Under the pieces are notes generated by a model. That model did not search any database, was not told where the DNA came from, and saw only the letters and a program-made list of their open reading frames with translations. A stretch of DNA of 64,000 bases from Prosthecobacter gellanilyticus (GTDB taxonomy: Bacteria > Verrucomicrobiota > Verrucomicrobiia > Verrucomicrobiales > Verrucomicrobiaceae). Made by a program: the position numbers and the translations under genes. The stretch spans positions 1-64,000 of the forward strand of contig NZ_BKAG01000041.1 in assembly GCF_007992435.1 (NCBI RefSeq). Reading direction: 5' to 3'. Positions 32,678 to 40,272 of this stretch are shown here, one piece after another (position 1 is the stretch's first letter; every line of letters starts with the position of its first letter).

Positions 32678-35077
32678 ATGAAGGATCTGGCCCTCAGCTG
32701 GAAGACGACCTCCCGTATTCTGGGCCTGACCGCCGCAGGAATAGGGTTGCTCGGCTTCCTGGGTTGGGTCTTGCAGGTGGATGTGCTGAAGCGAGTTCAC
32801 CCGGCCTGGGTGACGATGAAGGCGAACACGGGTCTGTGTCTCATGCTGGCAGGAATGGCGGTGGCGCTGCTGCATGATGAGCAGCTCAGCCATGCACGGC
32901 GCCGTGTGTCCCAGGTCTTCGCTGTCATCATCGCCATGGTGGGGCTGCTGACGCTGGGAGAGCATTTTGAATGGTGGCACACACCTTTGGACCAGTGGCT
33001 GTTTCATGAAACGGTTCCGGAGGCCGGACGCTCCTTTCCTGGCAGGATGGGTCCTGCCTCCGCCGCGAATTTCATGCTGCTGGGCCTGGCGCTGCTACTG
33101 ATCGACCGCAAACCGGGGCAGTTGTGGTGGCCGGCGCAGATCTGCGCACTCGCGGTGATGGCCCTCACCTTCCTCATCTCCCTAACCTACTTTTATGCCT
33201 TCGATGTGCCGCTTGCCCTGGCGAAATATCTCTCCATTGCACCGCATACGGTGGTGGCCTTCATGATGCTTTCCACGGCCATCCTCTTCGCGCGGCCGGA
33301 GCGTGGTTTCATGGCCGTGATCTGCGCAGACAACACGGGCGGCATCATCGCGCGCCGGCTGCTGCCAGCAGCCTTGATCTGGCCCACCTTCATCGGCTGG
33401 CTTTGTACGCTTGGGCATCTGGCCGGCTATCTGGGGCGCGGGTTGGACACGGCATTGCTCGCCAGCTCGCTGACCCTGATCTTTACGGGACTGGTGTGGT
33501 GGGCGGCGCGTGCGCTGGGGAGCGCGGCGGAACGCAGGCGGCGTGCGGAGGACAAGCTGCGGCGCAGTGAGCACGAGCTCTCAGACTTCTTCGACAATGC
33601 GGCGATCGCTCTGCACTGGATGGGACCTGATGGATGCGTGCTGCGGGTGAATGACAAGGAACTCTCGATGCTAGGCTACTCACGCGAGGAGTATCTGGGC
33701 CGGCACATCAAGGATTTCCACGCCGATCCAAAGGTCAGTGCCGACATTCTGGCGCGGCTCACACTGGGCGAGATCCTCACAGACTATCCTGCGCGCATGC
33801 GCTGCAAAGACGGCTCCATGCGTGACGTGCTCATTCATTCCAGCGTGTATTGGGAGAATGGAAAGTTCATTCACACGCGCTGCTTCACGCGTGACGTGAC
33901 CGAGCGCCTGCGGGACGCGGCGGCACTGGCACAGGCACGTGATGTGGCGGAGGCGGCCAACCGGGCTAAGGATGACTTCCTGGCAGTGCTCAGCCATGAG
34001 CTGCGCACGCCGCTGATGCCAGCGCTCGCCACCGTGTCTGACCTGGAGTCTGAGCTGCCTCAAGATCCTGCGGAACTGCGCCAGGAACTCTCGGTGATCC
34101 GGCGGAACATCGAGCTGGAAGCCAGGCTGGTGGATGACCTGCTGGATGTGACGAGGATCAACCACGGCAAGCTGCGAATCCACGCCGCGCCGGTGAATCT
34201 GCACACGGCCCTGACTCACGCGCTGACCATCGCAGGCCCCATGCTGCGTGAGAAGAACATCTCGGTCGTGTCAGATCTGGCGGCACAGGATCGCTTCGTG
34301 CGTGGAGATGCGGCGCGCCTGGCGCAGATCTTCTCCAACCTGCTGACGAATGCCGCCAAGTTCACGCCCAAGGCTGGCAAGGTCGAGGTGCACAGCATGA
34401 ACGAGGGCAATGTCATCAAGGTGGTGGTCAGTGACACGGGCATTGGCATTGATGCCGCGATGCTGCCGCGCATTTTTGAGGCCTTTCATCAAGGTGGCAT
34501 CAGTGCCACGCGGCAGTTTGGCGGCCTGGGACTGGGGTTGAGCGTGGCAAAGAGTCTGGTGGAGTCTCATGGAGGGAGCCTCAAGGCCTACAGCGGAGGA
34601 CTCGGCCGTGGTGCCACCTTCGTGGTAATCCTTCCGGTGCAGGAAACTCCTGCTGCGGACATCACAGCCACACCTCCTGCGGATGCACCCCCTGCCAGTG
34701 TCATCCGCATCATGCTGGTGGAGGATCACGAGGACACGCGCCGCATTCTCCAGCGCCTCCTTGAGCGGTGGGGGCATCATGTCACCGTGGCTGGCAATGT
34801 GGCGGATGCGAGGCGCGCGATCACCAGCGGTGAGTTTGATTTGCTGCTGAGCGACTTCGGTCTGCCGGATGGCACGGGCCTGGACGTTATTGCCGCATTG
34901 CGTGAGAAGTCCACCATTCCGGCGGTGGCGATGAGCGGCTACGGCATGGACGCGGATCTGGCGCGCACACGTGCGGCAGGATTCTCTGAGCATCTGGTGA
35001 AGCCGATCACGGCGGATGTCCTCAAACAGTTGGTGAGCCGCTACGCCGCGGCGAGGAAGAGTCAGGAGCTCGTCTGA
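32678..35077 (+). CDS. Membrane hybrid histidine kinase (7-8 TM, PAS, HisKA, HATPase, REC)
   Basis: About 799 residues from the ATG at 32678 (MKDLALSW); an ATG at 32642 overlaps glgX and is less likely. About seven or eight hydrophobic helices form the first 280 residues (GLTAAGIGLLGFLGWVL, VFAVIIAMVGLLTLG and so on). A PAS domain follows (FFDNAAIALHWMGPDGCVLR). The kinase core has the H box FLAVLSHELRTPL (His440), the N box NLLTNAAKFTPKAG, the G1 box DTGIGID and the G2 box GLGLGLSVAK. The receiver (about 680-799) has MLVEDHEDTRR, SDFGLPDG and AMSGYGMDADL. It closely resembles the kinases at 55990 and 60617, so it belongs to a local paralogue family. The signal is unknown. Confidence 0.92.
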   Translation: MKDLALSWKTTSRILGLTAAGIGLLGFLGWVLQVDVLKRVHPAWVTMKANTGLCLMLAGMAVALLHDEQLSHARRRVSQVFAVIIAMVGLLTLGEHFEWWHTPLDQWLFHETVPEAGRSFPGRMGPASAANFMLLGLALLLIDRKPGQLWWPAQICALAVMALTFLISLTYFYAFDVPLALAKYLSIAPHTVVAFMMLSTAILFARPERGFMAVICADNTGGIIARRLLPAALIWPTFIGWLCTLGHLAGYLGRGLDTALLASSLTLIFTGLVWWAARALGSAAERRRRAEDKLRRSEHELSDFFDNAAIALHWMGPDGCVLRVNDKELSMLGYSREEYLGRHIKDFHADPKVSADILARLTLGEILTDYPARMRCKDGSMRDVLIHSSVYWENGKFIHTRCFTRDVTERLRDAAALAQARDVAEAANRAKDDFLAVLSHELRTPLMPALATVSDLESELPQDPAELRQELSVIRRNIELEARLVDDLLDVTRINHGKLRIHAAPVNLHTALTHALTIAGPMLREKNISVVSDLAAQDRFVRGDAARLAQIFSNLLTNAAKFTPKAGKVEVHSMNEGNVIKVVVSDTGIGIDAAMLPRIFEAFHQGGISATRQFGGLGLGLSVAKSLVESHGGSLKAYSGGLGRGATFVVILPVQETPAADITATPPADAPPASVIRIMLVEDHEDTRRILQRLLERWGHHVTVAGNVADARRAITSGEFDLLLSDFGLPDGTGLDVIAALREKSTIPAVAMSGYGMDADLARTRAAGFSEHLVKPITADVLKQLVSRYAAARKSQELV

Positions 35078-35210
35078 ACGAGACACAGGCACAGGCCTTA
35101 ACGTGGGCTCAGGAGTGGAGAATGGTCGTACGCGGGGAGAACCAAAGTGTCATACCCAGGCGAATCTGAGTGCGTCGATCGCATTCCACCAAACTCAAAC
35201 TTACACCCTT

Positions 35211-35714
35211 ATGAAATTGAAGACACTCAACGACCTGTTCATCCATGAACTCAAAGACCTTTACAGCGCAGAGAACCAGCTTGTGAAGGCATTGCCGAAG
35301 ATGGCCAAGGCTGCTTCGAATGAAGACCTCCGCGCAGGCTTCGAAGCGCATTTGGAAGAGACCAAGACTCACGTCGCGCGCCTGGAGGAGATCGCCGAGA
35401 GCTGCGAATGCAAACTCACCGGTCACAAGTGCAAGGCCATGGAAGGTTTGATCGCAGAAGGCAGCGAGCTCATCAGCGAGGATGCTGATGAGGCGGTGCG
35501 TGATGCCGGCCTGATCGGCGCGGCACAGCGCGTGGAGCACTACGAGATCGCCGGCTATGGCACTGCACGCGCCCTGGCCGAGTGTCTCGGTTACGACGAT
35601 GCGGTGAAGCTGCTGTCGGAAACGCTGGAGGAGGAGAAGGCGTGTGATGAGAAGCTCACCGAGCTCGCCGAAAGCACCATCAATGCCGAGGCGGCCGAGA
35701 TGTCCGACGCTTGA
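35211..35714 (+). CDS. DUF892 ferritin-like protein (YciF/YciE family)
   Basis: A 167-residue protein. The start at 35211 (MKLKTLNDLFIHELKDLYSAE) is the standard family start; the frame upstream to 35103 is non-coding leader. YciF-type proteins are four-helix, ferritin-like bundles with conserved Glu/His metal ligands (ELKDLYSAENQL, EETKTHVARLEEI, RVEHYEIAGYGTA) and are induced in general stress. The leader (caccaaactcaaacttacaccctt) contains no Shine-Dalgarno. It opens a run of small stress-type genes to 37.5 kb. Confidence 0.93.
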   Translation: MKLKTLNDLFIHELKDLYSAENQLVKALPKMAKAASNEDLRAGFEAHLEETKTHVARLEEIAESCECKLTGHKCKAMEGLIAEGSELISEDADEAVRDAGLIGAAQRVEHYEIAGYGTARALAECLGYDDAVKLLSETLEEEKACDEKLTELAESTINAEAAEMSDA

Positions 35715-35778
35715 TATGAACCACTGCCAGCGGGGGCGCTGCTGCTCCCGCTGGCCTAATCATCAACATGCCAATCCA

Positions 35779-36012
35779 ATGACTCCCTGTGACACCTGCG
35801 GAAACACCTACGACAAGGCCTTCACTGTCATCATGGATGGCCAGTCTTATGTTTTCGACAGCTTCGAATGCGCCATCCAGCGGCTCGCGCCAACCTGTGA
35901 AGTCTGCCAGTGCCGCATCATCGGGCACGGTCTCGAGTCAGATGGCAAAATGTACTGCTGCGCGCACTGTGCGGAGCATGGTGGAGAAACCTCACTCCGT
36001 GACCGGGCATGA
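35779..36012 (+). CDS. Metallothionein-like Cys-rich protein
   Basis: A 77-residue protein (start ATG 35779 preferred; in-frame ATGs exist upstream). The C-terminal part CEVCQCRIIGHG, followed by DGKMYCCAHCAEHGG, matches bacterial SmtA-type metallothionein, where CxxCxC and YCCxxCA bind zinc or other metals. The N-terminal half (CDTCGNTYDKAFTVIMDGQS, then FDSFECAIQ) looks like a second small metal-binding finger of the TRASH/YHS kind. Likely role: binding of zinc, cadmium or copper in the cytosol. Its stop overlaps the start of the lipocalin gene (ATGA), so the two are coupled. Confidence 0.75.
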   Translation: MTPCDTCGNTYDKAFTVIMDGQSYVFDSFECAIQRLAPTCEVCQCRIIGHGLESDGKMYCCAHCAEHGGETSLRDRA

Positions 36013-36575
36013 TCACGCGCTACCCCCTGGCTGTCGGCATTGCCGACCTGATGTCATTCGGTCAGGAACTACGGTCAGCGGCCGACGTGGACCTGACCTG
36101 CTTCATGGGACCCTGGCGGGTCATCGCCTGCATGGACAATGCGATGGAGCGTGAAATGGTCGATGCGGTTGAAACATATATGCTGCGAGAGGACGGCAGC
36201 ATTGAGGTGCATTTTCGCTGGCGGGAAAAGTCCTTCACGGCTGAGGAGAAGGCTTTTGAGTCGGTGTGCCAGGTGGCCGGAGGCTCGACGAACGCGCAGT
36301 GGAAGGCCGCGCTCTTTCCGCTGTTGAGCGCACGTTTCTCCATCCTTGCCGTCCATCCCCAGTATGAGTGGGCCGCCATGGCTCATCCATCCCGTAAATT
36401 TGGCTGGGTGCTTTCACGCGGACGGGCCATGGAGGCGCGTGACTACCGGGAGGCTTTGCGTGTTTTTGAACATCAGGGCTTTGATATTCGCAGCTTCATC
36501 AAAATACCTCAGTTTGTCAGGCGGGAGAAATATTCGGGCATCTGCCTGCCGCAGGCTTCGTTTAAGTGTGCCTAA
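36009..36575 (+). CDS. Lipocalin-like protein (Blc-type)
   Basis: A 188-residue protein. VDLTCFMGPWRVIACMDN matches the lipocalin first block (DLxRYxGxWYEIAR), and TYMLREDGSIEVHFRW is the next strand pair. The end has FGWVLSRGR, EHQGFDI and IPQ, corresponding to the YxWILSR and 'GYD ... PQ' blocks of bacterial lipocalins. Unlike Blc it has no lipoprotein signal, so it would act in the cytosol if the start is right. The family binds lipids or hydrophobic ligands and is stress-linked. The ATGA overlap with the metallothionein gene indicates coupled expression. Confidence 0.75.
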   Translation: MITRYPLAVGIADLMSFGQELRSAADVDLTCFMGPWRVIACMDNAMEREMVDAVETYMLREDGSIEVHFRWREKSFTAEEKAFESVCQVAGGSTNAQWKAALFPLLSARFSILAVHPQYEWAAMAHPSRKFGWVLSRGRAMEARDYREALRVFEHQGFDIRSFIKIPQFVRREKYSGICLPQASFKCA

Positions 36576-36740
36576 GGACTTGGTCTATGTGTCGGAATTG
36601 CCACCACACTGGCCCGACATGCATGGAAAATGCAGCGAAGTTTGTCATCAGGGAACATCAGGGAAAGCCTGAGTAAACATACAGGCTGCGGCCCGATTGT
36701 CCTGATGAGTAGTTGATCCATAATCAGGTTACCAACAATC

Positions 36741-37043
36741 ATGAAAACACAGACCCTTACCAAGAGCGTAGTCGCCAAAAAGCCGGCTTCCGGCGCTAAG
36801 AATGGTGCCAAGAAAAACGGCACTCTGAATGGCGGTTCGAACGGGGCACACAAGCCCGGAGATCAAGCCACAGAACCTGTTGGAGATGAGGAAAACGTCA
36901 CGGCCAGCATGGCTGCCTTCCAGGAGGAAGAGATTGCGGCGCGTGCCTACTACATCTGGATGCAACGAGGCTGCCCGGATGGTTGTGATGAGGAGAACTG
37001 GCACCAGGCCGAGCAGGAGCTGGCGAGTGCCTCCAAAGTGTAA
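36741..37043 (+). CDS. DUF2934 protein with basic Ala/Lys/Gly-rich tail
   Basis: A 100-residue protein. The C-terminal 45 residues (EEEIAARAYYIWMQRGCPDG, then NWHQAEQEL) are a typical DUF2934 domain, a helical motif whose function is unknown. The N-terminal half is low complexity, rich in Lys, Gly, Asn and Ala, and resembles DNA- or RNA-associated tails. The leader ends in ggttaccaacaatc before ATG, without a Shine-Dalgarno. Part of the small-gene stress cluster. Confidence 0.85.
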   Translation: MKTQTLTKSVVAKKPASGAKNGAKKNGTLNGGSNGAHKPGDQATEPVGDEENVTASMAAFQEEEIAARAYYIWMQRGCPDGCDEENWHQAEQELASASKV

Positions 37044-37090
37044 TTTTCAGCGTCAAAGTTTAGCATTGTTTGCGACCTCCCTCCCCGACA

Positions 37091-37255
37091 ATGAACAATT
37101 TCTCTTCCGATCTCGAACTGCCTGAGGAAGTCGCTCCTAATCATTCTCTGAGCTGGCTGTATGATGCCGTCCCAGAGGCTGAGCAGGACGAAGACCGTGA
37201 ACCGGCGGAACTGTCTGCCGCCGGGACATGGGCCAATGAATATTCCCCTTTGTAA
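37091..37255 (+). CDS. Small acidic hypothetical protein
   Basis: A 54-residue protein starting MNNFSSDLELPEEVAPNHSL at 37091 (chosen over a frame start at 37070). It is strongly acidic (Glu/Asp-rich, ending EYSPL) and has no recognisable domain, membrane segment or signal. It lies 47 bp after the DUF2934 gene and 24 bp before the Cys-rich gene on the same strand, which supports it being real. Function unknown. Confidence 0.55.
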   Translation: MNNFSSDLELPEEVAPNHSLSWLYDAVPEAEQDEDREPAELSAAGTWANEYSPL

Positions 37256-37279
37256 GACATAACCCAACCAATAAACTTT

Positions 37280-37516
37280 ATGTCAACGCATCATAAGACC
37301 CAGCCGTGCCAATGGATCTGCCAGTGGAAGGGAACGCAGATGTGCGCTCAATGTGTGCTTAATTCACAGTCCCTCGCCGACCATCGTGTCAGTCTGGGTG
37401 TGCTGTGCGGAGTGAACAACCTTTATTACCCGCATGATCTGCCGCCATGCATGGTCGGTGATAAGATCGATTGGTCCGGCAAGGTGCCAGAGAGCCAGAT
37501 GCTGGCAGCAGCCTGA
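37280..37516 (+). CDS. Small Cys-rich hypothetical protein
   Basis: A 78-residue protein with six cysteines: CQWICQWKG, MCAQCVLNS, LCGVNN and PPCMVGD. The CxxxC...CxxC spacing suggests metal binding. No known family is recognised. The leader aacccaaccaataaacttt before the ATG contains no Shine-Dalgarno and resembles that of the GlsB/YeaQ gene at 43870. A strong terminator follows directly (37537-37571), marking the end of this small-gene run. Confidence 0.7.
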   Translation: MSTHHKTQPCQWICQWKGTQMCAQCVLNSQSLADHRVSLGVLCGVNNLYYPHDLPPCMVGDKIDWSGKVPESQMLAAA

Positions 37517-37536
37517 GAAGGCTGACTAGATAACAT

Positions 37537-37571
37537 TCAAAAAGCCCCGCCTTAATCCGGCGGGGCTTTTT
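37537..37571. terminator. Bidirectional intrinsic terminator
   Basis: A long stem, caaaaagccccgcc / ggcggggctttttg, with a ttaatcc loop. A-run on one side and T-run on the other, so it works in both directions. It lies between the Cys-rich gene (stop 37516) and the convergent CBS gene (stop 37584). Confidence 0.93.
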
Positions 37572-37583
37572 GTTGAATGACGA

Positions 37584-38012
37584 TCAAGCTTTGTCTTGCT
37601 CATCTGTCGAAGATGATTCGACACGTTCCTGAATCTCCCGCCGACTGAAAAGGCCGACAATCCTCATCTCCCTGTCCACCACGGGGATAAAGGCCAGACC
37701 GGACTCCTTCATCCGCTTTTTAGCCTCTTCACAGTCCTCGTCTTCGTAGCAGAAGATGAGATCTTTGCTCATGATCTCGCCGACCCGGCAGTCGTCTGGA
37801 TCGTGGCCATGGCGCGTCACCTGCCAGTCGGGATTCTTCTGGTCGACCATGCCCACCAGATTGCGGCCGACGGTAACTGGCCAGGTGGTAGCGTCATGCT
37901 GCCGCATGCGGTCACCTGCAGTCTTCACGCTGTCCTCCGGGTGCAGCGCGCCGGATTTTTCGGCGGCAAGGCTCTTTAGTGGCACAGCGTCTTCTAATTT
38001 GTTTTCAGACAT
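37584..38012 (-). CDS. CBS-domain protein
   Basis: A 142-residue protein with two CBS motifs. The first is around HPEDSVKTAGDRMRQHDATT and GRNLVGMVDQKN; the second is around VGEIMSKDLIFCYEDED, then GLAFIPVVDREMRIVGLFSR. CBS pairs bind adenine nucleotides such as AMP or ATP and regulate partners. Stand-alone CBS proteins like this are usual in stress regulons. It is monocistronic, with a perfect palindrome upstream (38099-38136) and a terminator downstream. Confidence 0.9.
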   Translation of the reverse strand: MSENKLEDAVPLKSLAAEKSGALHPEDSVKTAGDRMRQHDATTWPVTVGRNLVGMVDQKNPDWQVTRHGHDPDDCRVGEIMSKDLIFCYEDEDCEEAKKRMKESGLAFIPVVDREMRIVGLFSRREIQERVESSSTDEQDKA

Positions 38013-38098
38013 AAATTTTGTTAGGGGAGTGCTTGAGACGGCCAGAGAGGCCAGCCGCCATCCAAGTTTTTTGTTCGTACTAAATCCAATTTCGGTAA

Positions 38099-38136
38099 CA
38101 CCACGGGCCAGCAGGCATGCCTGCTGGCCCGTGGTG
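38099..38136. repeat. Perfect 38-bp palindrome
   Basis: caccacgggccagcagg-catg-cctgctggcccgtggtg: a 17-bp stem and a catg centre which is itself palindromic, so all 38 bases are self-complementary. It lies 18 bp downstream of the stop of the 39-residue protein gene and 87 bp upstream of the CBS gene start, both on the minus strand. It can act as a terminator hairpin for the former, but has no T-run; an operator or an attenuator for the latter is also possible. Confidence 0.75.
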
Positions 38137-38153
38137 GCCTCCTGTTAAATGTG

Positions 38154-38273
38154 TCAGGTGCAGCCGCGAAGCAGATACAGAGCGAGCAGCACAGGAACCG
38201 GGATGCCGATTAGCCAGAGGAAGACCCAGCCAATCTTGCCGGAGTTGTAGCGGTTTTTGATGGATGTTTTCAT
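38154..38273 (-). CDS. 39-residue single-helix membrane protein
   Basis: A tiny ORF: ATG at 38273, stop at 38154. It reads MKTSIKNRYNSGKIGWVFLW, then a hydrophobic helix LIGIPVPVLLALYLL and RGCT. Similar short proteins, with NSGKIGW..LW..GIP.PVL..LYLLRG, occur in several bacterial phyla, often next to DUF1328, GlsB or other stress genes, and are annotated as hypothetical. The N-terminus is basic and the helix probably spans the inner membrane. Function unknown. Confidence 0.75.
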   Translation of the reverse strand: MKTSIKNRYNSGKIGWVFLWLIGIPVPVLLALYLLRGCT

Positions 38274-38461
38274 AACACTGTGGATTCGCGGGGATAAGGG
38301 GGGGCGCGCTTATCAAGTGCCCGGGGTCTTTCCCCCAGTGCCGATCATTTTTCCCGCTCCTATGAACAATGAGCACGGCCAGACGTGCGGCCATTTGCGA
38401 ACGTTTGACGAATGAATTGTTCATCTGTGCCCCACCCGATGGGAGCGTCGCTAACACCAAC

Positions 38462-39148
38462 ATGAACCTCGCAGCCACTCCAAGAATCCAGCCCGTCGTG
38501 GGCAGACGAATGATGGTCGTGGACGATCATCCTATCTTCCGTCACGGCATCTGCCAGTTTTTAGGCCAGTTTTCCGAAGTCAGTGTATGCGGCGAGGCCG
38601 CCAATGCGCAGCTGGCTTTGGAAAACATGCGCCGGCTGAATCCCGAGATCGTGGTGCTGGACATCTCCATGCCAGGCATGAATGGCATCGAGCTGATCAA
38701 GCACATGCTGGCCGAGCACCCGAAGGTGCTGATCCTGATGCTTTCCTCTCATGAGGAGTCCCTCTATGCTCTGCGTGCGCTGCGCGCGGGTGCCAAAGGG
38801 TATGTGATGAAGCAGCAGGCGATGGAGCACATTCTGGAAGCGTTGCGCAAAATCATCAGCGGGGGCATCTACGTGAGTCCGGAATTCAGCGAGAAGCTTG
38901 TCTTCAAAGCCATCGTGGGAAGCACCGGAGATCTGGGATCTCCCGTGGAGAAGCTCTCGGACCGCGAGCTTGAGGTGCTGCAGTTGTTCGGACAGGGCAA
39001 GAGCACGCGAGAGATCGGCGAGACGCTGCGTCTAAGCATGAAGACCATTGAGACTCACCGCTCTCACATTAAAGAGAAGTTGGGATTTAGCAGCGCGGAG
39101 GAACTGGTGAAGTTTGCCACCGAGTGGGTCACGGCGAACGGCCCCTAG
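38462..39148 (+). CDS. NarL/LuxR-family response regulator
   Basis: A 228-residue regulator. The start at 38462 (MNLAATPRIQPVVGRR) is preferred; the frame is open from 38369. Receiver: MMVVDDHPIFRHG and phospho-acceptor Asp67 in VVLDISMPGMNG, with a conserved Lys in YVMKQQA. The C-terminal LuxR helix-turn-helix is LSDRELEVLQLFGQGKSTRE followed by LRLSMKTIETHRSHIKEKL. No kinase gene is adjacent, so its partner is one of the many kinases elsewhere. A second regulator of the same type lies convergent at 39242. Confidence 0.92.
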   Translation: MNLAATPRIQPVVGRRMMVVDDHPIFRHGICQFLGQFSEVSVCGEAANAQLALENMRRLNPEIVVLDISMPGMNGIELIKHMLAEHPKVLILMLSSHEESLYALRALRAGAKGYVMKQQAMEHILEALRKIISGGIYVSPEFSEKLVFKAIVGSTGDLGSPVEKLSDRELEVLQLFGQGKSTREIGETLRLSMKTIETHRSHIKEKLGFSSAEELVKFATEWVTANGP

Positions 39149-39187
39149 AGGTTTCTAACAATCCTTCGGGGTCGATTGGCTCCAACG

Positions 39188-39220
39188 AAAATGCCGACCA
39201 CAGTGAGTGGTCGGCATTTT
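39188..39220. terminator. Bidirectional intrinsic terminator
   Basis: A stem aaaatgccgaccac / gtggtcggcatttt with an agtga loop. It separates the two convergent response regulator genes (stops at 39148 and 39242). A- and T-runs on the stem ends make it usable in both directions. Confidence 0.92.
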
Positions 39221-39241
39221 CATTTCCGGAGGCAGCTTCCG

Positions 39242-39910
39242 TCAGCCCGCCACACGGACCTCGCTGTCAACCAGTCCGCGGTCGATGGCATAACGTGTGA
39301 GTCCGGCAGTCTCATGAATGTTCAGCTTGTCCATGAGGTTCTGACGATGCTTCTCCACGGTCTTCATGCAGATGTTGAGCTCGGCAGCCATCTCTTTGTT
39401 GGCCTTGCCTTCCGCCACAAGCTGGAGGACCTCGGTCTCACGGGTGGTGAGTTGAGTTGGCTTGCGACGGCCGAGGTCCATCTGGCTCTCTTCTGTGAGG
39501 CGCTGCATGTATCTGGCCACAGTGGGGTTGAAGCATGTCTCCCCCTTGTAGGCTGCACGGATGGCCGTTGGCAGGGAACTGGCCGCAGTCTGCTTCAGGA
39601 GATAACCGGAGATTTTGAGGTTCACCAGTTCCTCCAGATGCGCGGGGTCGCTGGAGGCGGACAGGATGAGGATCTTCGTGTTGGGCGCTTCTTTGAGAAT
39701 CTGCCGTGTGGCCTCCAGCCCGTTGAGAAGAGGCATACGAATGTCCATGACGACCACATCAGGCTTGAGGGACTGGCAGAGCTTCACGGCGAGACGCCCA
39801 TTGGCGGCCTCTCCGACGATCTTGATGTCTTCCTGATCTGACAGGAGGGAGCGCAGTCCATCTCTCAGCATGGTGTGATCTTCACAGAGCAGAATGGAAA
39901 TGGTATTCAT
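39242..39910 (-). CDS. NarL/LuxR-family response regulator
   Basis: A 222-residue regulator. Receiver (1-125): ISILLCEDHTMLRDGLRSL with phospho-acceptor Asp56 in VVVMDIRMPLLNG, and LKQTAAS. The C-terminal LuxR/GerE domain starts LTTRETEVLQLVAEGKANKE and has LNICMKTVEKHRQNL. Only distantly like its convergent neighbour. No cognate kinase adjacent. Together with the upstream DUF1328 gene (100 bp away) it may form a stress-related unit. Confidence 0.93.
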   Translation of the reverse strand: MNTISILLCEDHTMLRDGLRSLLSDQEDIKIVGEAANGRLAVKLCQSLKPDVVVMDIRMPLLNGLEATRQILKEAPNTKILILSASSDPAHLEELVNLKISGYLLKQTAASSLPTAIRAAYKGETCFNPTVARYMQRLTEESQMDLGRRKPTQLTTRETEVLQLVAEGKANKEMAAELNICMKTVEKHRQNLMDKLNIHETAGLTRYAIDRGLVDSEVRVAG

Positions 39911-39966
39911 GGTGGGAGCAAAGAGTGCAGTCTAACCTTCTCAAGCGTTTCTTGATCAGGCGAGCC

Positions 39967-40001
39967 GGGGGAAACGGGCAGGTTTAGCTGCCCGCTCCCC
40001 C
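39967..40001. terminator. Hairpin between DUF1328 gene and response regulator
   Basis: ggggg-aaa-cgggcag / ctgcccg-ct-ccccc around a 6-nt loop: a GC-rich stem with a small internal bulge just after the DUF1328 stop (40011). There is no T-run, so it may be a weak or Rho-assisted terminator, or an mRNA-stabilising hairpin. Confidence 0.45.
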
Positions 40002-40010
40002 TGGAAACGT

Positions 40011-40175
40011 TCACACCGAAGGGCGACGGCCCGTAAACAGCGAGATCAGAAACAGGATCAAAAACACGACAAAGCAGATGTGGGCGATGGAGGTGGCAGC
40101 GCCGGCGACGCCGCTGAAACCTAGTGCCGCTGCGATGAGGGCGATGATGAGGAATGTGATGGTATAAGATAGCAT
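40011..40175 (-). CDS. DUF1328 small membrane protein (YtjA-like)
   Basis: A 54-residue protein below ORF-calling size; ATG at 40175, stop at 40011. It reads [34 protein letters not shown], then a second helix [15 protein letters not shown] and RRPSV. The GFxGVAGxAxxIA centre between two helices is the DUF1328 signature. Such proteins are strongly induced in stress and their role is unknown. Confidence 0.88.
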   Translation of the reverse strand: MLSYTITFLIIALIAAALGFSGVAGAATSIAHICFVVFLILFLISLFTGRRPSV

Positions 40176-40272
40176 GATGGTTTACCTTTCTATGCCCATC
40201 ATTCGCGTCACCTCACCGGGTTGGCTGTCTCACAGAGCAGGTTTCCTCATAGATGTCTCAGGCATTGTCCTG

